From Rutidosis leptorrhynchoides (lineage: Eukaryota; Streptophyta; Magnoliopsida; Asterales; Asteraceae): DNA of 64,000 nt. The notes beneath the pieces are model-generated. The model did no database searches, was not told the origin of the DNA, and was given only the letters and a program-made list of their open reading frames with translations. This document shows, one piece after another, positions 23,779 through 38,852 of this stretch (positions are counted from its first letter, which is position 1; each line of letters opens with the position of its first letter). The position numbers and the translations under genes are program-made. Where the stretch lies: the NCBI RefSeq assembly GCF_046630445.1, contig NC_092338.1, forward strand, positions 147,569,501 to 147,633,500. Direction: 5' to 3'.

Positions 23779-25771
23779 GTATACTTGTTTCGTATATTAC
23801 TTTTCGGTAAACTACCGTCCGGTTGTAAAGGAAAGCGATGAACAAGCAACTGTTAAGGCAATGTCTCATGACATGCAGATAATTGTGGTCAAAAACGTGT
23901 CGGATGCAATTACTATCCTTTGTAGGAGAAATAGTAAAGATCACCCTATAATTTTTCGGTCTGGCACAAGGTCCTGTCTTCGACCATGCTATGCAACCAC
24001 CGTTCTTACGGTTGACACCCGATTTGGTTCAGGTGACCTAATGAATTCCGTTAAATTCCTAGGATTTTACGTTCAATGGTAATGAACGCATTGAAAATAG
24101 GTTTTTAGAAAACAAATCGGTTTTAATTTGATCAAAATATTTTCTCGTTCAAGCTCGAGTTTAGATATCGTCGAATTCCATGAGTTTATAATTCTCAATC
24201 TTTAAGGTCAATCTCAATGATTGAGTAATATCAGGCTTAAATACTGATTTTTAATCTTTAAGGAGATTATCCTTTCTAGGGGTCTGATTCATTAGTCTTA
24301 TCAAGCTAATTTGTACGGCGCCCTTCCCATTTTACGAGACAATCCTCTCATGGATAGGATAAGTCTGACCACATGACGACCCTGTTTGATGCTGAGGACC
24401 TTGGATTTCCTGCTGATTTTAGAGATGACTTTTCTAGATTTTTCGTCAACCTACAGCTGGTCTGGAAGACAACTTCCTGACCTAAATCAAGAAGCGCGTG
24501 TCTTTTTTGAAAGACTTTACTTCCTTCATTTCTTTTTCCAGAAGACTTTACTTCCTTTTAAATCAAGTGGCACATTTCTTTCAAATATATTATAAGAAAT
24601 CGGGTAAAACTGATTAAAATCGTCCAAAATAAAAGTACCTTCAATTATTTGTACAAAATATGTGATATGTGATTTAAATAACTTGGTAAATTTTTCCCCC
24701 ACTTGACTTTTATTTTTCTTTCTTTGCCTTTTTATTCTCTTCTATTCCATTTTAAATGAATTCAAGCGTTTTGGGTTGTTTCTCAATTTATATCCTTTCC
24801 GAGGTAACAATAATTTAGGTGTTAACACCTAGTTTTATCGTTCATAAATATGTATAAACATGATTTTGAGTTCATTTAGTTGAAAATTTTTTAAAACTTT
24901 TACTAGAAGTGGGTAGTCAGTATATAAGACTATGGCTGTTCTTTATTATCAGAGAGCACTAGGTTCTAATACAACTACTGCTTTACTAGTAAAATTTAAC
25001 GGTGGCTATTAAAGCAATTGTATAAGTCAAATGTTTAAAACCCGAAAGAATTTAATCCCTTCCCACACTTAAGATCTTGCAATGCCCTCATTTGCAAGAA
25101 ATCAGACTATAATTATAAGTTCATGAGGGTGATTAGTGTAGAAAAGTGATTAAAAATACCCAGTTTGTAATTACTAAGCTCGTCGAATGATAGATGGTGC
25201 GCCTCATCGTTCATTCCTTTTGTTGTAATTTCACATATGTTTTGCGTCTTATCGTCAAAATTAGTAGCTTTTGCTGAACTTAATGTCAGTCTTTGAAAGT
25301 GCGCTGTTTTACCCTGTTTTGTACATAACATAAAATACAAACATATATATATACATATTTTTGAAGTTTGGTATATAACCCCACGTTCATATAATAATTT
25401 TTGGCATACTTTAGATTAATAAAATTAAAAATAATGATAACAAAATTTTTTGCCCCATCCTTGGATAAAGCAATTTCGGTTCCATGACCTAGTCTTTAAA
25501 TCACGACGAATTTTAGAAATCATTTTTTAAACTTAATGAAATAAAGTAAATTTTGTTTTTAAATTCACACAAAACTTAAATTTAAAAATGCATATTAATT
25601 TCATATAAAACCTACAAAACAAAAAAAAATTCAGAATGGGGGGAGAAAACTAGTTCTTTAGTGTCTGCTAGTGGAAAAGACCAATCGAATTCCATTCTCG
25701 AAACTACATGAGAACAGAACAACTAACTCAAGACAGCATTTTCTTTTTAGAATATTTGAATCTCCCCACAC
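23779..25771 (-). other. A2 3' UTR, right of S1
   Basis: Aligns with the A1 and A3 3' UTRs. Hairpin motifs on the minus strand lie at 24812-24833 and 25472-25493. PPT-like motifs lie near 24697, 25063 and 25762-25774. A2 lacks both the zinc-knuckle ORF (junction near 25600) and the ATHILA ORF, but keeps a little more of the A3 sequence flanking the ATHILA ORF (25210-25440) than A1 does. This fits independent deletions. Confidence 0.7.
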
Positions 25772-26158
25772 TTAGGTAGCTGTGGTGTCGAAATTGTGAT
25801 TAACTTCATTGTCAATTTCTTTTGGACCATAATCAACTTGCATATCTGTGACTTTTGCTTTAAGCCATTGGTCGGATTCCTGTGTAATATCCACAAATTC
25901 AACTAGTTTCTCCTTTTCTTTAGGCGATAGATTGGATACTAACCGGTTACATAACTTAAAGTTCCCCTTGGTTCTAGCATCGCGAATCCGTTTGATAAGT
26001 TTCTTCATTGAACTGTTAATAACGAGATCATTTAATTTCGTATCAACAACGGGGTTCTTTGTTATCAGGTCATCATTAGGTGTTACTTCATTTTCCCCAC
26101 ACTTAGGCGTTTTATTATTATTAAGCACTACCGTTGGAGTTGGTATGGTTCTTATCAA
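25772..26158 (-). CDS. Unfamiliar 128-codon ORF ending in the pol C-terminus (A2)
   Basis: Open on the minus strand without an ATG at its start (TTG; first Met is at MKKLIKRIRD). It overlaps the end of the gag-protease frame by 38 bp in another frame. The core (KKLIKRIRDARTKGNFKLC, LSPKEKEKLVEFVDI, WLKAKVTDM) is basic and probably helical. I do not recognise it. The last residues ([13 protein letters not shown]) match the C-terminus of A1/A3 pol. RT to integrase has therefore been replaced by this segment while the pol tail stayed. It may be read as an extension of gag-protease if a 1-bp change once joined the frames. No stop interrupts it, unlike its neighbours. Confidence 0.5.
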   Translation of the reverse strand: MIRTIPTPTVVLNNNKTPKCGENEVTPNDDLITKNPVVDTKLNDLVINSSMKKLIKRIRDARTKGNFKLCNRLVSNLSPKEKEKLVEFVDITQESDQWLKAKVTDMQVDYGPKEIDNEVNHNFDTTAT

Positions 26159-28478
26159 TTGTTTTTATTGGTTCAACGGTTTTGGTTGGTGGATATTTAG
26201 ACTTTCGAATCATAAAGGTGATCAATTTTTCACCATTAATAAGTGTCATTCTACCCTCTCTTACATTAAATAACGCCCCGATGGATGCTAAGAATGGTCG
26301 ACCTAAAATTAGAGGAATGTTTGAGTCCTCTTCTATGTCAATGACAATAAATTCGACTAGAAAGGTTAAATTACCTACTTGAACGGGTAGGTTGTCAGCA
26401 ATTCCAACTGGGTGCCTAATGGTTTGATCAAAGAGTCGAACACTCATCTCCGTGGGACATAACTCACCTACTCCTAATCTCTTATATAATGAAAGAGGCA
26501 TAACACACACACTTGCACCTAAATCTGCTAGTGCATCATACATGACACAATCACTAAGTAGACAATGAACAATAAATTCACCCGGATTACCCAACCTGGG
26601 TGGAAGTTTCGGTGGAACTGTCTTCACCGGGTTTACTTTTACAGTTTTTATTTCTTGTACTTTTTTATTCTTCTTCTTCTTTCCAGAGGTATCACAAACT
26701 TTATTACCTAGCACTTGCTCATACTCAACTCCTTTTCTTGGAAATGGGATGGGTGGTCTGTATGGTGCCACCACTGGCTTTACATACTCAGGTGGTGGTG
26801 ATGGCGTAACTTCTTCATTGTTACTCACATCTAAAACCTTCCCATCTTCTGATGATGGTTTTTCAGAATTTGTTGACACCATATTAACATTCTCATTCCG
26901 AGGATTTACTTCAGTATTACTCGGTAGCTTTCCTTGTTCCCTCTCACTCATCATGCTAGCAAGAGTACCTACGTGTTTTTCTAAATTCAAAATGGAAGCT
27001 TGTTGAGTTTTAAATGACTGATCAAACCTCTCATTTGTTTGGGTTTGAGATGTAATAAATTGTGTTTGAAATTCCATTAGCTTTTGTACCATTTCTTCCA
27101 GATTTGACTTTTTCTCTTCGGTTTGTTATGGTGGTTTACACAAGCTAGGTCTTTGTTGATTGAAAGTGTTGTTTTGAGTTGGTTGGTTATTCAGACCTTG
27201 TTGGTTATACGAGTTATTGTTGGGTCCATTTGGATTGTAAAGAATGTTTTGATTTCGATTGAAGTTTGGCCTTGGCGGTTGATAATTATTATGATAACTA
27301 TTTCCCGGCCTTTGGTTCATGTAGGAAACATTCTCTAGTTGTTCCATGGTTTTTTCAATGTGACAATCTTTCGTTAAGTGTGGTCCACCGCATTGCTCAC
27401 AACTGATTCGTATTGCGTGAATATCTTTATTCATCTTTTCCATTCGTCTCTTAAAAGCATCTATTTTTACGGAAACGGAATCAAAGTCATGGATAGAATC
27501 GGCTCTAGCCGCTTTAGATGAACGAAAAATATCTTTTTCCTGGTGCCACTCATGCGAGTGGGAGGCTATATTATCAATTATCTTGTGAGCTTCGGTAGTG
27601 GTTTTCTTCATAATGGAACCACCAGCTGCTGTGTCAATGTCTTTTTGTGTAGCAACGTCGACACCTTGGTAGAATATTTGTACTATTTGATAAGTGTCTA
27701 AACCGTGCTGAGGACATCCTCTCAAAAACTTTCCGAATCTTGTCCACGCCTCATATAATGTTTCATTTGGCTTTTGCGTGAACGTAACAATTTCTCCTTG
27801 AAGTCTCACGGCTTTAGATGCCGGAAAGAATCTTTTAAGAAATTTCTCAACTAAAACATCCCATGTGTCAATCGCTCCTTCTGGTAACGATTCTAACCAA
27901 TCTTTGGCTTCTCCCTTTAAAGTCCAAGGAAACAACTTGAGATAGATCTATTCATCCTCAACTTCTCTGATTTTAAATAGAGTACATATCCTATTAAAGG
28001 TTCGAAGATGTTCGTTTGGATCTTCTTTTGGCGTACCACTATATTGGCGTTGATTAGTTACCATGTGTAGGATTTGTCCTTTGATTTCATAATCTGGCGC
28101 ATTAACATCTGGCCGAATAATGGCGTGACCTTGGCCAGTGCGTGTGGCTCTCATTCGGTCTTCCATACTTTGAGGTTCCGTTACTTCCATAATCGAATTT
28201 GTTGGATTCGAATCACTAGAAGATTTTGATTTAACGGTTTATGGTTCAGGAGGAATGATTAGTGGTTCAGGATCTTGGAATTGTCCTTGAATATCCTTCG
28301 GGTTCTCAATTGTGAAGTCGGGTTCAAAAAATGGATTATCGAAAATTTGAATTGGAGTACTTGTTCGACTTGATGATGATTCTAAAGAAAAATCAACAGC
28401 GGTAATATTAGCTAGATGTCTTGATCGGGTTACAGGTGGTGAACGTATGAAAGGTGGTAAACGTTTCGCTCGGTGCAT
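26121..28478 (-). pseudogene. gag: A2 gag-protease, chimeric, three stops
   Basis: One frame from MHRAKRLPPF. It holds the gag capsid domain (HLRTFNRICTLFK, LKGEAKDWLESLP), the zinc knuckle (CEQCGGPHLTKDC; C-X2-C-X3-H-X4-C) and an Asn/Gln-rich linker. A coiled-coil-like segment follows, then an aspartic protease (YDALADLGASVCVMPLS, IEEDSNIPLILGRPFL). Stops are at 28239, 27948 and 27126, each TAG/TAA where Gln is expected. The gag part is nearly that of A1/A3, but from about the linker on the sequence belongs to a clearly different Athila branch (LGVGELCPTEMSV against LDLGELKPTRISI). The protease Asp is kept. The frame ends NSNGSA, with no RT. Confidence 0.82.
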
Positions 28479-29345
28479 TCACTGAATATCCTATTAGTTA
28501 TAAAAATAAAAATTATATAAGTTATCAAATTAATAGACTTTTCTGATTTTGCCCACGTTTCGAATAGCCAATAGATCAGGTAGCCAGGACCCTTTAAATC
28601 GGAAGCCCACAACTCGCCACTAACAAATCCAACTATTACTACGAACCAAAAAATTGGATGTCTATTAATTTAATGGTTTGTACAAAAATATAATAACTTG
28701 ACGAAAAGCTAAAGTCGAAAAACTAAAAAAAAAAAATGTAGTGTCTAAAATTTTAGAGAAAATTTTAAAAGAAAGTGATATTTTTTTTTTTTAGATTTTT
28801 TTTTTTTAAATTTGGAATTGCATGTTCAAAACCGAAATTGCGTGTTGAAAATCTGTAATTGCGTGTCGAAAATCCGAAATTGCATGTTGAAAATCTGAAA
28901 TTGCGTGTTCAGAACCGAAATTGCGTGTGTAAAATCAGAAATTGCATGTTCAAATCTGAAATTGCGTGTCGAAAATCCAAAATTGCATGTTCAAAACTGA
29001 AATTGCGTGTTCAAAAACCGAAATTGCGTGTTGAAAATCTGAAATTGCGTGTTTAAAACTGGAATTGCAGGTTTAAAATCTGAAATTGCATGTTTAAATA
29101 TCTGAAATTGCCTGTTGAAATACGAAATTGCATGTGTAAATTCTGAAATTGCAAGTTCAAATCCGAAATTGCTTGTATAAAACTGAAATTATACCTTACA
29201 AAATTTGAATGTTACTATGTTGTACGCAATATATATATATTTTTATTTATTTATTTATTTTTTTATTTTTTTTTATTTTTTTCAAAAAGGACTTATATAT
29301 AATTATATTTTTACAATATAGATTAAAAATATGGCGTTTCGCGTG
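28479..29345 (-). other. A2 leader with minisatellite
   Basis: Non-coding. The gag-proximal 200 bp match A1. The rest is A/T homopolymers and a tandem array (28814-29192). The GCGATCGC pair of the A1 leader is absent. Confidence 0.7.
28814..29192. repeat. Minisatellite, about 20-bp unit
   Basis: About 19 imperfect copies of GAAATTGCGTGTTGAAAATC. Copies vary at GCGTGT/GCATGT and in the A-rich end. The apparent 65-residue frame across it is a by-product of the repeat. Confidence 0.92.
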
Positions 29346-29363
29346 TCCCCGGCAGCGGCGCCA
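29346..29363 (-). other. A2 primer-binding site (tRNA-Asp type)
   Basis: The minus strand reads TGGCGCCGCTGCCGGGGA, 6 bp after the 5' LTR end. This is the usual Athila primer type. Confidence 0.8.
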
Positions 29364-29369
29364 AAAACT

Positions 29370-29516
29370 TGATGTTATAGCGGAGGGGTACGAAATACTA
29401 TTATTGTTTATTACGAAATACGACGAAATATTACACAAGTTTTATTTAATTTATTTACGGATGGGATATACCTAAACCTTGCTACAACACCATAAGCAGT
29501 ATACCTAATCGTAGAG
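29370..29516 (-). repeat. A2 5' LTR, 147-bp stump
   Basis: Matches the first 150 bp of 3218-5205, including TGATGTTATAGCGG. It stops at TAGAG (29512-29516), where the complete A3 LTR begins. In the A2 3' LTR the sequence continues TAGAGTAGTGTAG. A3 is therefore inserted here, and the rest of this LTR should lie beyond A3's right end, outside the window. Confidence 0.85.
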
Positions 29517-31446
29517 TGATGTGTGCGAGGTGTAGTACGAAATAGACTATTTTTTACTACGAAATACAATTAAATACGATACAATTTTACACAAATTATT
29601 TATTTATTTATAGAATGGATATACCTAAACCTTGCTACAACACTTATAGGCAGTGTACCTAATCGTAGAGTAGTGTAGTTTTTAGTAAGTCCGGTTCGTT
29701 CCACAGGGATCTAGCTGAGTTTAACGCTATATTTATTTTAAACTATATTATTATATAAATATGTATATATATAAAAGTAGTATTATTATTATAAAAGGGG
29801 GGTTTTACCGTTTAATGACCGGTTTATCGATTTTACGTCTTAAGTCACAATTAAACCCTAATGTAAAATATTAAATATAAAAATGACTTAATTTAAAGCG
29901 TAAAGTAAATGACGATAAATAAAATTGCAGTAATTTAAAGTACGATAAATAAAATGACGATAAATAAAATGGCGGTAAATAAAAGTACGATGAGATATAA
30001 ATTAAGAGAATTATGCTTATTTAAACTTCCGTAATCATGATGTTTGACGTGTTGATTTTAGTTTATTACCAAGGGTTAATTGTCCTTTGTCCTGGTTTAT
30101 TTGATACGTCCATCTGGTTTTTGTCCATAATAGTCCATCGGTCAAAAATATAAAGTGTGAGTGTCCTCGTCAAATTACCCTTATACCCGACGTCAAATAT
30201 TCCAACTAATTGGGAACTTAAACTGTAACAAGTTCTTAATACTTTGTTAATGATTACACCAGGGGTATCGACTGTGTGTAACCCAAGGTTTTAATATATT
30301 GTTAACAATTACACCAATTTTCCTTGTATGTAATTCACCCCTGTTTTAATGAGTCCATTGACTATTAATCCATTCCCGTGTCCGGTTAAATGAACGATTA
30401 TTAGTATTTATAAATATCCCGCCCATCGTGTCCGATCGAATGTATGTGGTTATTTATAATTACCTCAAATTGTAAATCTTTATATTAAATTAACGAACTA
30501 TCATTCAGTTAAACAAATATAAAGCCCATTAATAGCCTATAGTCCAATTTCCACAAGTGTCGGTCTTTTGTCCAAACCCCAATTATGGTCCAATGCCCAA
30601 TAACCCAGTCTTAATATTTAGTCCAACATCATGATTACTTCGTCTTAAATAAGCATAATAATAACTTAGCTACGAGACATTAATTGAAAAAGGTTGAACA
30701 TAACTTACAATGAGTATTAATCGCGTAGTGTTACACGGACAGAGTTTCGACTTACAAAACCTTAAAACATTCGCTACTATAATCTTATTATTATTATTAA
30801 CTTAAAACTAAAATTAAAATTAAAATTATAAATATAAATATATTGAGAGAAAGTAAGATATATGATATAGGTGTGTTTTATTCGAGCAGAAAACGTTCCG
30901 ATTTATAGATGTGGCCAGTCTTCTGGTGTCATGCGATCGCATGAATTATCTTCTTCCTGGCCATGCGATCGCATGGCCAGCTGTACTCAGATATTTTGCT
31001 TTTAAAACGTGGGCTGCTCGATTATTTAATATATATAATATAATATATATAATTTTATATAATAATATATATATTATATTATATTCTTGTGCAATGTTGA
31101 CTTGTAATTTTAGCTCCGTTGACTCGCGCGTTAATACTCGGTTCAGGTGTCGGTTCTGGATTTTTGAACGTCCTTTCGTACGATATAATATCTTGTACTT
31201 TGCGTTTCGCGGCTTGTACTCTTGTAATTTTTAGACGTTTCTCATCAATAATTTGAACCACTTGGATTATACTTTGTACTTTTAAGCTTTTTGGTCGTTT
31301 GCGTCTTCAAATCGTCGAATCTGTCTTTTGTCTTCACCTTTTATTATTTAAACGAATATCACTTGTAAATAGAACAATTGCAACTGAAAGCTTGTCTTTC
31401 TTGAAGGATAATGCTATGAAATATATGTTCGTTTTTAGCATTATCA
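29517..31446 (-). repeat. A3 3' LTR
   Basis: From TGATAATGC at 31446 to CGCACACATCA at 29517, 1930 bp. It aligns throughout with the A1 LTRs but lacks their TA expansion. Confidence 0.9.
30901..30980 (-). promoter_or_regulatory. A3 LTR promoter block: paired palindromes and TATA box
   Basis: On the minus strand, a 24-bp perfect palindrome (30957-30980, GCGATCGC core with arms out to CTGG/CCAG) is followed by TCATGCGATCGCATGA (30929-30944) and, 21 bp on, TATAAAT (30901-30907). The arms differ from A1 but stay self-complementary. Confidence 0.6.
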
Positions 31447-31461
31447 AATATTCCCACACTT
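31447..31461 (-). other. A3 polypurine tract
   Basis: The minus strand reads AAGTGTGGGAATATT immediately before the LTR start. Confidence 0.8.
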
Positions 31462-32426
31462 GAGCATTGCTTGTCCTCAATTAATATAGAACTTGAATAT
31501 AACTTTACTATAATCACTTATTTATTCTTCACACTTTGTACATCAGTGATTTTAATACGGCGGTATGAACAATGATAGTAACGATGTGGTTTACAGTCCC
31601 ACATGACTATAAAAATTTAGATCCTTTAGGAAATTGGATCTTTATGAAAACATTTGATCTTTTGAAAATACATTTTAGCTTTTATCCTAGATAAGTTTTC
31701 CGGAATAACCCTTCACCGGTGTTTGCAAAATATTTTTGTGGGTTTTGTGGGTTTCAGATTTGAAAATTTTAGCTCAAAACTTGCGATTTTGTGTCACCCA
31801 CTTGCTAACCTTGTATTGGAAAAGCAACACATCCAGTTTACTTGCTCCGTATATTACCTTTCGGTAAACTACCATCCGGTTGTAAAGGAAAGCGTTGAAC
31901 AAGCAACTGTTAAGGCAATGTATAATGACATGCTTTTGATTATGGTCCACAACGTGTCGGATGCAATTACTATCCTTTGTAGGAGCAATATTAAAGATCA
32001 CCCTATAGTTTTTCGGTCTGACACAAGGTCCTGTCTTCGACCATGCTATGCAACCGCCGTTCTTACGGTTGACACCCGATTTGGTTCAGGTGACCTAATG
32101 AATTTCGATGAATTCTCATAATTTTACGTTCAATGGTAATGAATGCATTGAAAATGGGTTTTCAGAAAACAAATTGGTTTTAATTTGATCAAAATATTTT
32201 CTCGTTCAAGCTCGAGTTTAGATATCATCGAATTCCATGAGTTTGAATTCTCAATCTTTAAGGTCAATCTCAATTGAGTAATATCAGGCTTAAAAGCTGA
32301 TTTTTGATCTTTAAGGAGATTATCCTTTCTGAGGATCTGATTCATTAGTCTTATAAGCTAATTTGCACGGTGCCCCCATTGTACGAGACAGATCCTCTCA
32401 TAGTTAGGATAAGTCTGACCACTTGG
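31462..32426 (-). other. A3 3' UTR, PPT-proximal part
   Basis: Aligns with A1 17290-18274. No sense-strand gene. An antisense frame (31723-32121, plus strand) parallels that of A1. It ends with CTTGG (32422-32426), the left copy of the T1 duplication. Confidence 0.7.
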
Positions 32427-35864
<3,438 letters not shown>

Positions 35865-35866
35865 GT

Positions 35867-35878
35867 TGGTATCTGAGC
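35867..35878 (+). other. T1 primer-binding site (Met tRNA type)
   Basis: TGGTATCTGAGC, one mismatch from the TGGTATCAGAGC seen in L1. It begins 2 bp after the LTR. Confidence 0.8.
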
Positions 35879-36154
35879 GAGGTTCTTAGAGAATCAGAAA
35901 TTTTTTCATTAGTGTGTCTAACTTATTTTTGATGCATTAGTGAGTCTGGACTTCGACCGTAATTGTTTTAAAAATGATTGCTTAATATACTTGTTGGAAA
36001 CATAAGATTATTAACATATAAATATTATAAGATATATCATTCTCTTAACGTGCCTACTATTATGTGATAGATGACTTAATTCGATCATATAAGCATCTAA
36101 AGTAATTCAAATTTCATTTACTTATCAAGTGATTTGGAGGCTGAGTCAAAGCAT

Positions 36155-36607
36155 ATGACTTATGAACCAACGAAAAAGTTAACTTTTGGTACTACCATTA
36201 AAGTGGAAAATTGTTGGGAAAATTGAGAAGATTCACAATTGCCAGTAGAGGTTCCAGAAGAGGATCCAGAAGAAGATCCCGAAGAGGAACCCGAAGAAGA
36301 GAATCCTGAAGAAGTTGTGGAAATTACTGAACCACAACGTGATTTTGGAAAATCTTTGGCTGTTATACCCTATCCCAAACCCGATGAATCTATTATGACC
36401 CAAAATGTTTGTGATCATCCACCTGAACCACCTAAGAGACCAGTTTATAAAATGACCGCTCATATAACGACTGTTGGTTTTGCTCCCAAACAATTAGCCG
36501 AAAGAACCAATTGGGAGGAATTGGAAAAAGAACTATCCAAACGAAAATCCAAACGTTTGGCCGAGAAAGAAACAACGTCAACATCTAAGAAATCTCGCCG
36601 CTCTTGA
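36155..36607 (+). pseudogene. T1 leader ORF, acidic then basic, one stop
   Basis: From ATG at 36155 (MTYEPTKKLTFGTT) a 151-codon frame runs to 36607, with TGA at 36224-36226, probably from TGG (VENCWEN/EDSQ). A Glu/Pro repeat (VPEEDPEEDPEEEPEE) is followed by a mixed middle and a Lys/Arg/Ser-rich end (KSKRLAEK, SKKSRRS). It lies between primer site and gag, where chromoviruses normally have only leader. It could be a lost gag N-terminus or a separate accessory ORF; I do not recognise a domain. Confidence 0.45.
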
Positions 36608-36968
36608 ACCATCGGCAGCTATCCTGTATTCCATGCATTGTATAATATGTATTATATTGTGTGTTTAAGTTTGTAAGAAAATCCGTAATGTAATTTTCCT
36701 TATGATTGTATAATAATAAGAATAAGCATGGAAGGTTTATTATTATTATTACAACTTATTATTACGTAGTAACGTAATAACTTACCATAGTTTTTCATAT
36801 TAGAATTTTAGTAGTTAATTTGTGTGTTAGCTGCTAAGTATGAACATTATTATAGTTATAAAACGCTAATATGAAGAAAAGGCTTTTATAATAATAAGTT
36901 CATATTAAGCTACAAAATACTTTTTGGCTACTTCTAAAATTCTATATGATTAACTCAGTCGGCTATTT
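36608..36968 (+). other. Spacer between T1 leader ORF and gag
   Basis: 361 bp, AT-rich, no ORF. A stop at 36951-36953 precedes the gag frame. Confidence 0.6.
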
Positions 36969-38852
36969 TTGAAGGAAATAGCTCCTCCAGCTACTAGACA
37001 ACAACAATTGAACACAGAAGAACTTCAAGTTTTCGCTGCAAATATGGCAGCAGTGGTGAATGCAATGAACAACAATAACCAATCGGGTTCCAGCAGTGGA
37101 GGAAACAATGGCAACCGGGTAGGATGTTCCTACAAAGCTTTTATGGCCTGCAAACCCAATGAGTTTGAAGGAACTGAAGGACCCGTTGGACTAAAACGGT
37201 GGACAGAGAAGGTTGAAGCCGTGTTCGCAATCAGCAACTGCGCAGAAGAGGATAAAGTTAAGTATGCCACACATACTTTTAGGGGTACTGCTTTGACATG
37301 GTGGAATACCTTCATGGATTACGTAGGACAGAATACCGCCTACGCACTTCCATGGTCCGCTTTCAAGCACATGATGACGGAAGAGTACCGTCCCAGAACC
37401 GAAATCAACAAGCTCAAGGCAGAGCTTAAAGCACTGACAACCCAAGGGTTAGATGTCACTACCTACGAGCGATGTTTCAATGAACTGGCTTTAATGTGTC
37501 CTGGAGCATTTAAGGACGAAGAAGCAAAAATTGAAGCATTCATAAAAGGGTTGCCGGAACGAATCCAAGAGCATGTAGGTGCTAACGACCCTGCAACAAT
37601 GCAGAAAGCGAGCCGTATAGCCCACAAATTGATAGGCCAAATTATAGGAAGGATAAAGAAAGAAGCGGCCGAGGAGGCCATAATGAAACAGGAAAAAAGA
37701 AAGTGGGAGGAAAGCAGTGATCAGGGTCACCAGTACAACAACTACAACAACAATTGCAACCACCCCAACAACAACAATAATCGCAACAACAACGTCAACA
37801 ATAACCGCAACAACCATCCCAATAATAATAACAACAACAACAATCCCAATCACAACAATAACAACAACAAACGACTCAACAACAATAACCCTAACAACAA
37901 CAACAACAACAACAACAACGACAACAAAAGGCAAAGAACTATATGCCCCAGGTGAGATACGTTTCATCCGGAATGGTTTTGTAGAGAATTATGTACCAAG
38001 TGTAATAGGAATGGCCATATTGTGGCAAAGTGTGAAGTCTACGGACCAAATAGAAACAAAGGAGTAAATAATGCCGGAACAAATAATAACGGCGTTGTTT
38101 GCTATGGATGTGGAAAACCGAGCCATACCATAAACCAGTGCAGGAATGGAAATAGGCAAGGCCGTGTGAGAGCCTTCAACATTAATGGGGAGAAAGCACA
38201 GGAAGACCCGGAGCTTGTTATGGGTACGTTTCTTATCAACAATACACCTGCTTATGTTTTATTTGATTCGGGTGCCGATAGAAGTTATATGAGTAGAGAA
38301 TTTTGTGCCAAATTAAATTGCCCGTTAACGCCTTTGGATAAAAAGTGTATAGTTGAAGTAGCAAACGGTAAACTAATTAAGGTTGATAAAATTTGCCGAA
38401 ATCGAAAAATTAGTTTAGTTGGCGAAACGTTTGCAATTGATTTAATACCGGTGGAATTGGGAAGCTTCGACGTAATTATTGGAATGGACTGAATGTCCAA
38501 GGTGAAAGCCGAAGTTGTTTGTCATGAGAAGGCGATTCGCATTCCGAGAGAAAACGAGTTACCCTTAATGGTGTATGGAGAAAAGGGTAATGCCAAATTA
38601 AATCTTATTAGTAGTTTAAAGGCGCGCAAACTAATAAGAAAAGGTTGCTATGCCATACTAGCACACGTCGAGAAGGTTGAAAAAGAAGAAAAGAAAATCG
38701 ATGATGTTCCTGTTGCAAGAGAATTTCCTGAGGTGTTTCCGAACGAATTACCGGGACTACCTCCACACCGATCCGTTGAATTTTAAATAGATCTTTTACC
38801 AGGAGCCGCACCAATAGCTCGTGCTCCATATAGACTTGCGCCCACTAAATTT
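36969..38852 (+). pseudogene. gag: T1 gag-protease and RT stub
   Basis: One frame, opening at TTG (36969; LKEIAPPATRQQQ). The Tekay/Del gag domain spans residues about 45-220 (YKAFMACKPNEFEG, RWTEKVEAVF, FRGTALTWWNTF, YERCFNELALMCPG). An Asn-rich stretch of about 60 residues follows. Two zinc knuckles come next (CTKCNRNGHIVAKC and CYGCGKPSHTINQC, both C-X2-C-X4-H-X4-C). The protease has LFDSGADRSYM and FDVIIGMD. Stops: TGA 37953-37955; TGA 38490-38492 (TGG expected); TAA 38784-38786 (CAA expected). The RT start (DLLPGAAPIARAPYRLAP) breaks off at about 38850. Confidence 0.85.

Noticed and set aside
28859-29056. 65-codon repetitive protein in the A2 leader
   Set aside because: A by-product of a 20-bp tandem repeat, on the strand opposite to the element.
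28814-29192. CRISPR-like array
   Set aside because: Units are contiguous with no spacers, in a plant retrotransposon leader.
29370-31446. One LTR shared by A2 and A3, as from recombination between tandem elements
   Set aside because: 29370-29516 has the A2-type end, and a complete A3-type LTR starts at 29517. Insertion of A3 into the A2 5' LTR explains it without recombination.
37491-37967. 158-codon minus-strand frame rich in Val/Ile
   Set aside because: Shadow of the Asn-rich gag linker of T1.
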